In this document: piece after piece, positions 9,096 to 17,393 of the stretch
Numbering within the stretch: position 1 is the stretch's first letter
How the letters are laid out: the number at the start of each line of letters is the position of its first letter
Origin: Fervidobacterium pennivorans DSM 9078
Lineage (GTDB): Bacteria > Thermotogota > Thermotogae > Thermotogales > Fervidobacteriaceae
DNA length: 64,000 bases
Direction of reading: 5' to 3'
Assembly (NCBI RefSeq): GCF_000235405.2
Contig: NC_017095.1
Coordinates: 310,001-374,000, forward strand
Position numbers and translations under genes: made by a program
Notes under the pieces: generated by a model
Databases searched by the model: none
Told to the model about the DNA's origin: nothing
What the model saw: the letters and a program-made list of their open reading frames with translations, nothing else

Positions 9096-9664
9096 ATCGC
9101 CTCCAAAATCCTTTCAAATATCTCTTTATTCGCAGTATAAATTCGTTCATTCATTAAATCTTCCATAGCCATCAGATAATGTTTAGGTTCGACACCAGGT
9201 ATAAGGTTGTTTCTTGCAACTACCCCGAGTAGTGCGATGTTTTGCATACGTGCATCTGGCAAATCGTATTTGACTTTGTATACCTTTATGCCTCGCGTGT
9301 TAGCTACGTTTTCAATTTCTTCTTCCTTTATTTCACCTTCTTTGCCTAATCTTACAGGTAACGGTTGCCACGATGTGTTGTAATAAACAAGAGTACATCC
9401 ATCTTTCAGATAGTTAAGTGCACGTGCAGCTTCGTGTCTTTCAAGTGCAAGTGCCAAATCAACATCTCCAGGTATTACAAGTGGGGAGTTCGCTTCTCCG
9501 ATTCTAATGTGCGAAGAAACAATACCTCCTCTTTGGGCTAAACCGTGGGTATCAACGCCTATGCATTTTTGACCACTGTAATCGATGGCACGAATCAGTA
9601 CTTCGCTCAACAGCCCTATTCCCTGTCCGCCAACGCCTATGAGGAATATGTCAAACTTTTTCAT
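9092..9664 (-). CDS. iorB: Indolepyruvate:ferredoxin oxidoreductase beta subunit
   Basis: Gamma-type small subunit of indolepyruvate ferredoxin oxidoreductase, which oxidises aryl pyruvates from Trp, Phe and Tyr to aryl-acetyl-CoA plus CO2 and reduced ferredoxin. The N-terminus [18 protein letters not shown] and the segment [18 protein letters not shown] (about 40-57) are characteristic. Length 190 is normal. The ATG overlaps the iorA stop by four bases and the gene's own stop overlaps the korA start in the same way. Confidence 0.92.
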   Translation of the reverse strand: MKKFDIFLIGVGGQGIGLLSEVLIRAIDYSGQKCIGVDTHGLAQRGGIVSSHIRIGEANSPLVIPGDVDLALALERHEAARALNYLKDGCTLVYYNTSWQPLPVRLGKEGEIKEEEIENVANTRGIKVYKVKYDLPDARMQNIALLGVVARNNLIPGVEPKHYLMAMEDLMNERIYTANKEIFERILEAI

Positions 9665-11514
9665 TTCGCATCACCACCTGATACCACTTTCTCAAACTCC
9701 AACGCTCCAGATGGACAAACAACCATACATGAACCATCGCCAATACAGAGGTCTTCGTGGACAAAGATGCTTCCATCATCCGCTCTTTGGAACGATGGGC
9801 ATGCGAATTTGGTTATACACACACCGGCAAGTGTGCATCTGTTAGTTACCTTCATCTGAGGTACTTTTATAACACCCTTCCTTCTTCTTTCTCTTGTGAA
9901 TTTCAACATACATGGATGTTTTGCAATAACAACGTTGAATTCTCTTGTTTCAAGAGCTGTTCGCAAGACCTCTTCAAGTTTATCTTGTTGGTACGTATCG
10001 ACTTCCCAAATATGTTTCACACCGATAGCTTCGAGAATCTGTCGAATTTTCATTGTTTTTCCTGGATGGTCTTGATGACCGGTCATGGCTGTTGTCCCGT
10101 TTTCCATTATAACTAGTGTAAAGTTGTGCTTATTGAACACAGCGTTTATAATTCCAGGTATTCCAGCGTGGAAGAATGTGGAATCTCCGAGGAATGCAAC
10201 AACTTTTCTATCAGGGTTGAACATGCTAAGACCAGATGCCGTTCCTGTTGAGTGTCCCATCGATAGTAGGACTTGTCCCACGTTGTAAGGTTCCAAAAAT
10301 CCGAGTGTATGACACCCGATATCCGCCACGGATATATCTTTTTCTCTTAAAATTTTTGAGAGAATATAGAAAACAGGTCTGTGACCACAACCCGGACAAA
10401 GTTGTGGTGGACGGTTTAGAACTCGCATTGTGTTGTTTGGAACCTTGATATTTCTGAGCAACTCTGGTGCAAATTTCGAAAGAACTGAATAAACTTTTTC
10501 TGGAGTGTACTCCCCAATCCAGTCCTCCAAGTCCATTTTTCCAACAATTCTTACATCTATTCTTTCTTCAAAGGCAATCGCTTTCACCTTTTCTTCGATG
10601 AAATCATCTAACTCTTCCAGAACTTTCACTATTTTGTGCTTTTTAAGAAATTCTGTTATTGCCTTCCTTGGTAATGGGTAGACCATGCCAAGTCTTAAAA
10701 TGTCTACTCTTTTCACATTTTCTCCCAGCACATCGAGCAATGAAAGGTAAGGAAGTCCAGCCGTTATAATTCCTATCTCACTCCCGTTGTTTGTTATAAA
10801 AGCGTATTTTTCCGAAATCTCAGCCCACATTTGCAATTTTTCAAGCGCTCTTCTTTTCATTATTGGAACATTTTGAGCTATCGGAATGTATGGACCGTTA
10901 TTTTTAACATCAAAGACAGGGGAACCTAGCGGTGAGGGAATAAACGTTCCAAAGTTGACTTTTTGTTTGAAGTGAGCAGTGTGGGTTGTTAAGCGCAGAA
11001 TTACAGGGGAACGTAGCTTTTTGGAGTATTCGACAGCTTGTTTGAACATCTCGTAGACCTCTTGTGCGTCTTTCGGTTCAAAGACAGGGGTGTAGGAAAG
11101 CCTTGCGTAATGTCGGTTATCTTGCTCATTTTGTGAACTGTTCGCACCCGGGTCATCGCCTGTTACAATTACCATCCCACCAGGGATTTCCATCATGCTT
11201 AGCTGGACAAAAGAATCGGCAACCACGTTCATACCGACACTTTTGAAAAACACACATGAGGTAAATCCGTTAACTGCTGCACCAAACGCTACTTCTAAAG
11301 CTACCTTTTCGTTTGTTGAAAACTCAAAATACAGCGGATTTTTGTCTTTTGGTATGGAATTTATCGCTTCGGCTATCTCAGGTGTGGGCGAACCAGGATA
11401 TGACGTTACCACTCTTACACCGCTTTCAATCATTGCCCTCACAATTGCAGTGTTTCCAATAACAATTTCCGAAAAAGGACCAGGCTGGACTAACAACTCT
11501 CCTAAACTTTTCAT
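9661..11514 (-). CDS. iorA: Indolepyruvate:ferredoxin oxidoreductase alpha subunit
   Basis: Catalytic subunit with pyrimidine-domain start (VVTSYPGSPTPEIAEAI, about 35-51), a TPP domain in the middle (LCPGCGHRPVFYIL near 373, GDSTFFHAGIPG near 426) and a C-terminal ferredoxin-like region with two Cys clusters (CTLAGVCITKFAC and CIGDGSCMVVCPSG) that holds [4Fe-4S] centres. The first of these clusters departs from the plain CxxCxxC form, as is usual in IorA. Length 617 is typical. GAGGTGG precedes the ATG. It heads the five-gene operon iorA-iorB-korA-korB-peroxiredoxin/nitroreductase, which fits amino-acid fermentation. Confidence 0.93.
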   Translation of the reverse strand: MKSLGELLVQPGPFSEIVIGNTAIVRAMIESGVRVVTSYPGSPTPEIAEAINSIPKDKNPLYFEFSTNEKVALEVAFGAAVNGFTSCVFFKSVGMNVVADSFVQLSMMEIPGGMVIVTGDDPGANSSQNEQDNRHYARLSYTPVFEPKDAQEVYEMFKQAVEYSKKLRSPVILRLTTHTAHFKQKVNFGTFIPSPLGSPVFDVKNNGPYIPIAQNVPIMKRRALEKLQMWAEISEKYAFITNNGSEIGIITAGLPYLSLLDVLGENVKRVDILRLGMVYPLPRKAITEFLKKHKIVKVLEELDDFIEEKVKAIAFEERIDVRIVGKMDLEDWIGEYTPEKVYSVLSKFAPELLRNIKVPNNTMRVLNRPPQLCPGCGHRPVFYILSKILREKDISVADIGCHTLGFLEPYNVGQVLLSMGHSTGTASGLSMFNPDRKVVAFLGDSTFFHAGIPGIINAVFNKHNFTLVIMENGTTAMTGHQDHPGKTMKIRQILEAIGVKHIWEVDTYQQDKLEEVLRTALETREFNVVIAKHPCMLKFTRERRRKGVIKVPQMKVTNRCTLAGVCITKFACPSFQRADDGSIFVHEDLCIGDGSCMVVCPSGALEFEKVVSGGDAK

Positions 11515-11560
11515 CTAACCACCTCTCATAGTAAAGATGTAAGTGAATTAGGTTTAACTT

Positions 11561-11590
11561 ATTATAACATAAAAAGATAGACTTTGTCCA
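11561..11590 (-). promoter_or_regulatory. Promoter of the ior-kor operon
   Basis: Minus strand TGGACA (11585-11590) and a perfect TATAAT (11561-11566) are 18 bases apart, about 47 bases upstream of the iorA start. Confidence 0.65.
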
Positions 11591-11770
11591 CATATGTATT
11601 TTACACAATTTATTTAGATATTCGATGAAAAGTAAAACAACAAATAATTGAGCAATAAGGAGAAACTACAGTGATACCGACAGATAATTCAAAAGATTAA
11701 AGGCGCATCATTAGATTTTTTCGTTAATCAGTCCTTCACCTTACCGCTATGCTGATGTTTGGCACGTAAA

Positions 11771-11806
11771 AAAAAAACACAGGTCACCTTTCGGTGACCT
11801 GTGTTT
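11771..11806 (-). terminator. Rho-independent terminator of the solute-binding protein gene
   Basis: Read on the minus strand: a 14-bp perfect stem (11793-11806 with 11775-11788) with GAAA loop, followed by a run of about ten T. Ends transcription 20 bases after the SBP stop. Confidence 0.93.
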
Positions 11807-11826
11807 CGAATTCTTATGTACTCTAA

Positions 11827-13677
11827 TCATTGTTTTTTGTAAAGTGTGAAGAAGTCGTGACCTGGTCTCATTGGGTTGTAGTACCAACCTTTAACCCATG
11901 TTCTGAAAACATACGTCGCAGTTGGTTGATAGAGTGGGACACTGAGACAATTGTCAACAACAAATTTTTGAATCTGCGCATAGAGTTTTCCTCTAACTTG
12001 TGCGTCTGTCTCTGCTGCAGCATTTTCAGTAAGTTGGTCAAGGCTCTTTCCACCCAGTTCTTTTCTTGGAGTGCTCACAAATTTTTTGAATGCCTCTCCC
12101 TGTCTATCTGCGTAATCTCCCATACTGTGGTAGTGTGTGAATATGAAGTTATCTGGGTCTGGAAAGTCCGCTTGCCATGCGTTTATGGAAACCGGAATTT
12201 CTCCGTTCTGTGTTGCATCAAGGAAATTGGGCCACTGAAGTGGTTGAACTTCAATTTTAACCTTTCCAGGTGCTGCCATTTCCATGTACATCTTTATCAT
12301 TTCTGCAACTCGTTGCCTTGCTGTGTTACCTTCGTTGAACGCGATGCTGAATTTAATACCTTTCTGCCAAGCTTGTCCGTTCCAAGCCTTTTGTAGGTAC
12401 ATTTTTACTTCGTTCAAACTGAACTTGTAAAGTGGTAATGAAGGGTCGTAACCTAGCAAGCCTTGTGGTAAAGCTGTTGGAACTCTTTTACCAGAACCTT
12501 TTAGCACTTCCTGGATAAGTGCATCGTAATTGATAGCTGCGGCAACCGCTTTTCTTGCATTAATATCACTGAAGAAGTTAGGTGGTATTCCGTTTCCATC
12601 AAGCTTTCCACTACCTATGAATTTGCTGTTAGGGTTAACTGACCAGTTGAACAACAGAACCGTAACAGCAAGCGTTGGAAGGTTTCTTATTATTTGGATA
12701 TCTTTGTTTGAGCTAAGTTGGTCAACAAATTCAATTGCGACGTCAATAGTATCTGCATCACCTTTTTCGAGCATTGCTTTTCTTGTTGACCACTCAGGAA
12801 TTGCCCAAATTATTACTTTCTTAATCTTTGCTGGTCCTCTCCAATAATTCTCATTTGCAACGAGAATTACTTTTTGTTGTTTTCTGTCCCATTCTACAAG
12901 TTTGTACGGACCTGTTCCAATTGCATAAGAATAGAGTGGTGACTGTTCTTTCGTAACATCTTTGTATTTCCACCATGTGTCTGGTTTACCATCCCAAAGT
13001 CCAATTTTCACACATGTTTCCTTGTCAAGTATTGCTGCCCAGTGTGAGCTCTGTGCGATGATGTTGAGGAAAGGAGCATATGGTCTCTTGAGCTTAATTA
13101 CCACATTATCTCCTTGAACTTGGATCGCCGGGTCAATGACTTGCTTGTAAAAATTAACAAGTTTTTCTCTATATTCTGGTTTTGGCTGCCCATTCTGGTC
13201 GAATATTTCGCTAACAGGCTTTCCAACAAACTGTTCAATAGCTTCGTCTCTCGAATGGAAACCAAAGATAGCATACCAGAGCATCCACATTGGACCACCA
13301 TCTGGGTCGTAAAGAAGACCGCGTTCAAATGAATACTTCACATCTTCTGGGGTAAGTGGATTACCGTTGTGGAATTTTACACCCTTTCTAATTGGAAAAA
13401 TATACGTTTTTCCACCATCTTTAATGAGTCCGTTCTTGACAGTTGGAACTTCCGTAGCAAGTCTCGGCTCAAACTCGCTAACGCTTTGACCTTTGTAGGC
13501 TATGAGGTTTTCATAGATATTGTAGAGTACTTCACCGCTTGTTGTGTCATATGCTAGATGGGGATCAAGCGTGTCTGGTTCACCTATGGTTGCTTCAACA
13601 AATACTGTTGGGTCGAAAGCTGCAAGTAGGAGAATAGAGGCAAATACAAGTAGCGAGAGTGCCAGTGACTTTTTCAT
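11827..13677 (-). CDS. ABC transporter substrate-binding protein, family 5 (oligopeptide/oligosaccharide type)
   Basis: Extracytoplasmic ligand-binding protein of the SBP_bac_5 family; in Thermotogota such proteins bind peptides or oligosaccharides. The start at 13677 is set by AGGAGG 4 bases upstream and gives a signal peptide (MKKSLALSLLVFASILLLA) with no lipobox Cys, so it is probably secreted or held by the outer sheath. The family signature lies near residues 75-100 (KGVKFHNGNPLTPEDVKYSFER). Length 616 is usual. No permease or ATPase genes are adjacent, and the gene has its own promoter and terminator, so it is a monocistronic orphan SBP that must share a transporter encoded elsewhere. 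Confidence 0.9.
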   Translation of the reverse strand: MKKSLALSLLVFASILLLAAFDPTVFVEATIGEPDTLDPHLAYDTTSGEVLYNIYENLIAYKGQSVSEFEPRLATEVPTVKNGLIKDGGKTYIFPIRKGVKFHNGNPLTPEDVKYSFERGLLYDPDGGPMWMLWYAIFGFHSRDEAIEQFVGKPVSEIFDQNGQPKPEYREKLVNFYKQVIDPAIQVQGDNVVIKLKRPYAPFLNIIAQSSHWAAILDKETCVKIGLWDGKPDTWWKYKDVTKEQSPLYSYAIGTGPYKLVEWDRKQQKVILVANENYWRGPAKIKKVIIWAIPEWSTRKAMLEKGDADTIDVAIEFVDQLSSNKDIQIIRNLPTLAVTVLLFNWSVNPNSKFIGSGKLDGNGIPPNFFSDINARKAVAAAINYDALIQEVLKGSGKRVPTALPQGLLGYDPSLPLYKFSLNEVKMYLQKAWNGQAWQKGIKFSIAFNEGNTARQRVAEMIKMYMEMAAPGKVKIEVQPLQWPNFLDATQNGEIPVSINAWQADFPDPDNFIFTHYHSMGDYADRQGEAFKKFVSTPRKELGGKSLDQLTENAAAETDAQVRGKLYAQIQKFVVDNCLSVPLYQPTATYVFRTWVKGWYYNPMRPGHDFFTLYKKQ

Positions 13678-13757
13678 GTGACTTCCTCCTCTCAGTGTAG
13701 TGTCTGATGTTTGAAAAATAGTGTCCCTTGCAGCTTCCCCCCTCTTTAGCAAAAATA

Positions 13758-13786
13758 ATTATATTTGGTTTTTAAATGCGGGTCAA
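13758..13786 (-). promoter_or_regulatory. Promoter of the solute-binding protein gene
   Basis: Minus strand TTGACC (13781-13786), 17 bases, TATAAT (13758-13763): near-consensus promoter about 80 bases upstream of the start codon. Confidence 0.8.
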
Positions 13787-14065
13787 TCGCTATGCTTGTA
13801 AATATTGATTTTACTTTGCTTTCTATTGATAAACTTAGATTAAGATAGCGTTTATTTTTTCGATACTGTGCGTGCTGGGAAATTCTTTCTGCTTTATAGA
13901 GTTAACGGAACAAAAGCAAAACGTGAAAATAATTAAATGTTGTCGTTTAACAGCTATTAATAGCCTCAAAAGGTCATTAGTTTGGGGTTGATTTTTGCAA
14001 ACGAGTAAGTTAGCATTTTTGTTGGATAATAAGAATTTTAAATCACAAAAATTTAATACTCCCTC

Positions 14066-14229
14066 CCCTTAAAGGTGCACTTACGTGCTTAAAAGGGAAC
14101 TCCGGTGAAAATCCGGGACGGTCGGGCCACCGTGAGTGGGGACGAAACCTGCAAAATGCCACTGGCTTTAATGCTGGGAAGGCGCAGGGAGTAGGGTGAT
14201 CCACGAGTCGGGAGACCTGCCTTTAAGGG
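14066..14229 (+). ncRNA. Cobalamin (B12) riboswitch
   Basis: Adenosylcobalamin-class riboswitch aptamer. Closing stem P1 pairs CCCTTAAAGG (14066-14075) with CCTTTAAGGG (14220-14229). The conserved core elements appear in order: AAAAGGGAAC, CCGGTGAAAATCCGG, GACGGTCGGGCCACCGT, ATGCCACTGG, GCTGGGAAGGC, and the B12 box AGTCGGGAGACCTGCC (14206-14221). It lies about 70 bases upstream of the sucC-like ATG and is followed by an intrinsic terminator, so high cobalamin should switch the operon off. Finding it over succinyl-CoA-synthetase-like genes is unusual. Confidence 0.95.
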
Positions 14230-14237
14230 AATGGGTG

Positions 14238-14272
14238 CCCCAAAAACCATCGATTTTTGGGGGTATTTTTCT
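14238..14272 (+). terminator. Riboswitch expression-platform terminator
   Basis: Stem CCCCAAAAA (14238-14246) with TTTTTGGGG (14254-14262), 7-base loop, then TATTTTTCTTT. It sits between the aptamer and the ribosome binding site (AAAGGGGG, 14283-14290), as expected for transcriptional control by the B12 aptamer. Confidence 0.88.
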
Positions 14273-14299
14273 TTAAATCTCGAAAGGGGGTAGAAAGGT

Positions 14300-15367
14300 A
14301 TGAAGATTCACGAGTATTTGGCAAAGGATATCCTGAGGGCGGAAAAAGTAAGAGTACCAAGAAGCTATTTGGTAACATCCGAAGAACTAGCAGAAGAAAA
14401 GTCTTTAAGGAAGTGCTTGGAAAGGCTCGGTTTTCCGCAGGTCCTTAAAGCTCAAGTATTAGTTGGTGGGAGGATGAAAGCCGGCGGAATTGTGGTCGCC
14501 GAAAATTTGGAAAAAAGTCTCGAAGGTATTAGGAAGATTTTGGGGATGAAGATAAAAGGAGAGGAACCCTACGGAGTATTAGTTGAAGAATACATTCCGC
14601 ATGACACTGAGAGATACATTTCACTTTCAATCGACAGAAATGTCAGAGACGTTGTGTTTGTGTATTCTGAGGTTGGTGGTGTGGACATAGAAGAATTTGC
14701 ATCGAAATATCCAGACAAAGTGCTGCGTACAAGCAACATACGAGAACTTCCCAAAGACCTTCAGGAATTTGCGAAGCAGTTGTACGATATATTCGTAAGA
14801 TACGATTTAACGTTGCTCGAGATTAATCCTTTTGTTTTTAAAGACGGAGATTTTTACGCGTTAGATGCCGTGTTTCATGTGGATGACAGTGCGCTGTATA
14901 GACAATTGTGGGCATATGAGGATACTGAAGAAACAAATTCTTTCGTGCCGTTTGAAAATGGAGAAATTGGCGTGATTGGCTGTGGTGCAGGGATTGTTAT
15001 GGCAACGATAGATATACTTGTTGAGCATGGTTACAAACCAGCTAATTTTTGTGATTTGGGCGGTGGTGCAACAATGGAAAGTGTTTACGAGGCGTTGAAA
15101 AAAGTCATGTCTTTGTGTAGTAAAGCAGTTTTGAATATCTTTGGGGGCATCACCGATTGTTTGGAAATAGCCAAAGGCGTTGTGAATTTTAAAGAAGAAG
15201 ACCCAGATTTCGAAATTTATATTAGGTTGTCTGGAAACAACGAATTTCTGGCAAAAGAATTATTAAAAAAGCACGGAATTTATGCTGTTGACGATATGAA
15301 AGATTTAATTGAAAGACTTCAAGAAGATGAGAAGGTTCAAAAGAGGGGTGTTAACGATGTTTTTTAA
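14300..15367 (+). CDS. sucC: Succinyl-CoA synthetase-like ligase, beta subunit (ATP-grasp)
   Basis: ADP-forming acyl-CoA ligase beta subunit, which with the alpha subunit interconverts succinate (or a related acid) + CoA + ATP and the acyl-CoA. The N-terminal ATP-grasp domain starts MKIHEYLAKDILR; KAQVLVGGRMKAGG near 50-63 binds nucleotide and LLEINPF near 172-178 supplies the Mg2+ ligands. The CoA-ligase domain has FCDLGGGATMESVYEAL and NIFGGI near 250-290. At 355 residues it is about 30 shorter than typical SucC. Succinate specificity is not certain; malate or other dicarboxylate ligases look alike. First gene behind the cobalamin riboswitch. Confidence 0.85.
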   Translation: MKIHEYLAKDILRAEKVRVPRSYLVTSEELAEEKSLRKCLERLGFPQVLKAQVLVGGRMKAGGIVVAENLEKSLEGIRKILGMKIKGEEPYGVLVEEYIPHDTERYISLSIDRNVRDVVFVYSEVGGVDIEEFASKYPDKVLRTSNIRELPKDLQEFAKQLYDIFVRYDLTLLEINPFVFKDGDFYALDAVFHVDDSALYRQLWAYEDTEETNSFVPFENGEIGVIGCGAGIVMATIDILVEHGYKPANFCDLGGGATMESVYEALKKVMSLCSKAVLNIFGGITDCLEIAKGVVNFKEEDPDFEIYIRLSGNNEFLAKELLKKHGIYAVDDMKDLIERLQEDEKVQKRGVNDVF

Positions 15368-16205
15368 AACAAATACAGTTTGTGTTTACGGCGGAACAGG
15401 AAGATATGGAAGTTATCACCTCAAAAGGATGATTGAATACGGGACGAATGTAGTATGTGTGGTGAGTAAGAACAAACATATACAACGCATGGATGGTGTG
15501 CCAGTCTATCAAAGCCTCAGTGAGAGTTTTGAAAAGCCAGACACTGCTATTTTTTTCGTTCCGCCACAGAATGTTTTGGAAGCGTTTAAAGATGCTGTTG
15601 ACAATGGTGTGGTAAACCATGTAATAATAACTGAACATGTTCCTGTTCACGATACGATAAAGATGTTGAAATTGGCAAAAGAAAAAGGAGCTAGAATAGT
15701 TGGTCCTAATTGCCCAGGTGTTATTAACCCACACGAGCGAGTTAAGGTCGGTATTATGCCAGAAAAGTATTTTAAAGCAGGTGATGTAGCTATCATTTCA
15801 AGAAGCGGTACGTTGATGTATGAAACAGCAAAACATCTCAGCGAGGGTCCAGGCGTTGGCGCAGCACTTGGGTTGGGTGGAGACCCAATTGTTGGGACAA
15901 CTGTTTCAGAGGCTTTTGAAATAGTAAAAAATATAGGTTATGAAAAAGTTCTCTTGATTGGTGAAATTGGTGGTGAAGATGAGGTAAGAGGTGTTGAGCA
16001 CGCAATAAAAATAGGGTTCTCTCCAGAAAACATCGTTGCTTTCTTTGCAGGTAGACATGCTCCAGAAGGGAAACGTATGGGGCATGCGGGAGCAATTATT
16101 GAAGGAGAAAGGGGAAAAGTTTCTTTTAAGGAACGAAGACTAAAGGAATTAGGAGTTAAGGTGGTGAAATTTCCGTGGGAAGTAAGAGACGCTTGGAGAA
16201 ATTGA
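15357..16205 (+). CDS. sucD: Succinyl-CoA synthetase-like ligase, alpha subunit
   Basis: CoA-binding alpha subunit. The CoA-binding Rossmann domain starts VCVYGGTGRYGSYHL; GPNCPGVINP near 118-127 and the active-site loop RMGHAGAI, with the phosphorylated His243, are both present. Length 282 is typical. The start at 15357 is chosen because AGAGGGG lies 8 bases upstream and the family begins at this point; it overlaps the sucC-like gene by 11 bases, indicating co-translation. GPNCPG and GHAG support catalytic competence. Confidence 0.88.
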   Translation: MFFKTNTVCVYGGTGRYGSYHLKRMIEYGTNVVCVVSKNKHIQRMDGVPVYQSLSESFEKPDTAIFFVPPQNVLEAFKDAVDNGVVNHVIITEHVPVHDTIKMLKLAKEKGARIVGPNCPGVINPHERVKVGIMPEKYFKAGDVAIISRSGTLMYETAKHLSEGPGVGAALGLGGDPIVGTTVSEAFEIVKNIGYEKVLLIGEIGGEDEVRGVEHAIKIGFSPENIVAFFAGRHAPEGKRMGHAGAIIEGERGKVSFKERRLKELGVKVVKFPWEVRDAWRN

Positions 16206-17038
16206 TAAAAGAATATTTCCTCTCTTCATTTGGAGTGCTACTCACAGCCCTTGGATTGGTTATTTTTCTAATTCCTAACAACATTGCAGCTGGTGGAGCA
16301 TCAGGTCTTGCAATTGTCTTGAACAGATTAATCCCGCTTTCGGTGGGGATATGGATGTATATTATCAATGTTGCCCTTTTTCTGACAGCATTCCTGATAA
16401 TAGGATTTGACTTCAGTTTTAAAACAATATACTGCACTTTTTTGTTGAATTTTTTGATAGATTTCTTCGATAGAATAGTGCCTATTTACAAGTATCAAGG
16501 CAAAGATGTGATTCTTGCTGTATTCTTTGGGGATATACTAACTGCCATTGGTATGGCTATCGCTTTTTCCCAAAATGCCTCAACAGGCGGGACTGATATT
16601 ATCGCAAAAATATTGAATAAATTTTTTGGGGCACCATTCGGTATGTCAATTTTATTTATCGACTTTGCCATAGGTCTTGCCGCAGGGCTTGTTTACAACA
16701 TTGATACGGGTTTGTATTCGATACTTGCCATAATAGTCAACGGAACAACTATTGACTTTGTAATGAAAGGTTTGGAACTTTCTGTAAACGTATGGGTCGT
16801 TTCCGAGAGAATTGACGAAATCAGGGATTTTGTCTTATCGGAATTAGGTAGAGGTTGCACTGTCTTCGAAGCCAAAGGAGGGTATACTAATCTGCCACGT
16901 AATGTGTTGTTGGTTGTCTTGAAAAGACGAGAACTTCATGAATTGGTCAACGCAATCAGAAATGTCGATCCAAAAGCTTTCTTTCTTGTGAACGAGGCGA
17001 GGTTTGTTTACGGAGAAGGTTTCAAAGAGATTGTATAG
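16175..17038 (+). CDS. YitT-family membrane protein (DUF161/DUF2179)
   Basis: Integral membrane protein of unknown function. The hydrophobic N-terminal part (about residues 15-190) has five or so membrane segments and the family motif IPNNIAAGGASGLAIVLN plus ASTGGTDIIAKIL; the C-terminal DUF2179 domain (about 200-280) is soluble, with RGCTVFEAKGGYT. Length 287 is typical. The GTG start with AAGGTGG upstream overlaps the sucD-like gene by 31 bases; a TTG at 16193 is an alternative. It is the last gene under the cobalamin riboswitch and may be a transporter tied to the same metabolic step, which is inference. Confidence 0.85.
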   Translation: MGSKRRLEKLIKEYFLSSFGVLLTALGLVIFLIPNNIAAGGASGLAIVLNRLIPLSVGIWMYIINVALFLTAFLIIGFDFSFKTIYCTFLLNFLIDFFDRIVPIYKYQGKDVILAVFFGDILTAIGMAIAFSQNASTGGTDIIAKILNKFFGAPFGMSILFIDFAIGLAAGLVYNIDTGLYSILAIIVNGTTIDFVMKGLELSVNVWVVSERIDEIRDFVLSELGRGCTVFEAKGGYTNLPRNVLLVVLKRRELHELVNAIRNVDPKAFFLVNEARFVYGEGFKEIV

Positions 17039-17073
17039 TAAATCCCTTCCCATGCTCTTTGCTCATAGTTTTT

Positions 17074-17099
17074 GCCCTCCTTTAACGGAGGGCTTTTTT
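17074..17099 (+). terminator. Terminator of the B12-controlled operon
   Basis: Perfect 7-bp GC-rich stem GCCCTCC/GGAGGGC with 6-base loop, followed by TTTTTTA, 35 bases after the yitT-like stop. Confidence 0.92.
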
Positions 17100-17114
17100 A
17101 GTTAAAATCATGTA

Positions 17115-17145
17115 TTGACAAGATATGGTAGTCTTGTGATATAAT
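17115..17145 (+). promoter_or_regulatory. Promoter of the lysine operon
   Basis: Perfect TTGACA (17115-17120) and perfect TATAAT (17140-17145), though 19 bases apart. Transcription should start near 17152, giving a leader of about 320 bases before asd. Confidence 0.8.
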
Positions 17146-17231
17146 ATGGACAAATAAGCTGCCTAAGAAATAGCAAGAAAAAACGAGTAAAACAGAGATT
17201 TAATGAAATTTAGTCGGGAGGACGTCATAGC

Positions 17232-17351
17232 GTGTTTGATTATTTGAATTTATCAGCTGAAAACATCATGAATATTGAAATCAATATGAAATCTAAAGCT
17301 AAACGCAGCTGCCCGCTTTATGGTGGTCAGCTTGCGTTTGGCTTGGGATAA
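17232..17351 (+). CDS. Putative leader peptide of the lysine operon (39 codons)
   Basis: Short open frame starting at GTG with GGGAGG (17216-17221) 10 bases upstream and ending in TAA at 17349. Codons 20-24 contain three Lys AAA codons in five (K-S-K-A-K, 17289-17303), followed by Arg. The frame then runs through the 5' arm of the antiterminator (17311-17328) and stops in the loop of the inner hairpin. This is the arrangement of a ribosome-controlled attenuator: a ribosome stalled at Lys codons leaves the antiterminator arm free, while one that reaches the stop covers it. The peptide itself resembles nothing I know. The coding claim is inference from RBS, codons and geometry. Confidence 0.6.
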   Translation: MFDYLNLSAENIMNIEINMKSKAKRSCPLYGGQLAFGLG

Positions 17352-17393
17352 AAACCCACGCAAGCAAGTAACAAAAGACTACCATAAGCGGGC
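17311..17393 (+). promoter_or_regulatory. Antiterminator of the lysine-operon leader
   Basis: The arm 17311-17328 pairs with 17377-17393 in a 17-bp helix with one bulged U and one G-U pair. Inside it, GCTTGCGT (17330-17337) pairs with ACGCAAGC (17358-17365) and GGG (17345-17347) with CCC (17355-17357). The 3' arm shares bases 17387-17393 with the terminator stem, so the two structures exclude each other. Confidence 0.75.

Larger units (their letters stand above)
11515..11826. other. Intergenic region: ior operon promoter and SBP terminator
   Basis: This 312-base gap holds the ior promoter (11561-11590) and the terminator of the upstream solute-binding protein gene (11771-11806). Between them (about 11600-11765) I see only AT-rich sequence with no gene or clear structure. 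Confidence 0.7.

Noticed and set aside
11830-12396. 188-codon plus-strand frame within the solute-binding protein gene
   Set aside because: Antisense shadow with Cys/Trp/Phe-heavy composition; the minus-strand gene is a complete family-5 binding protein.
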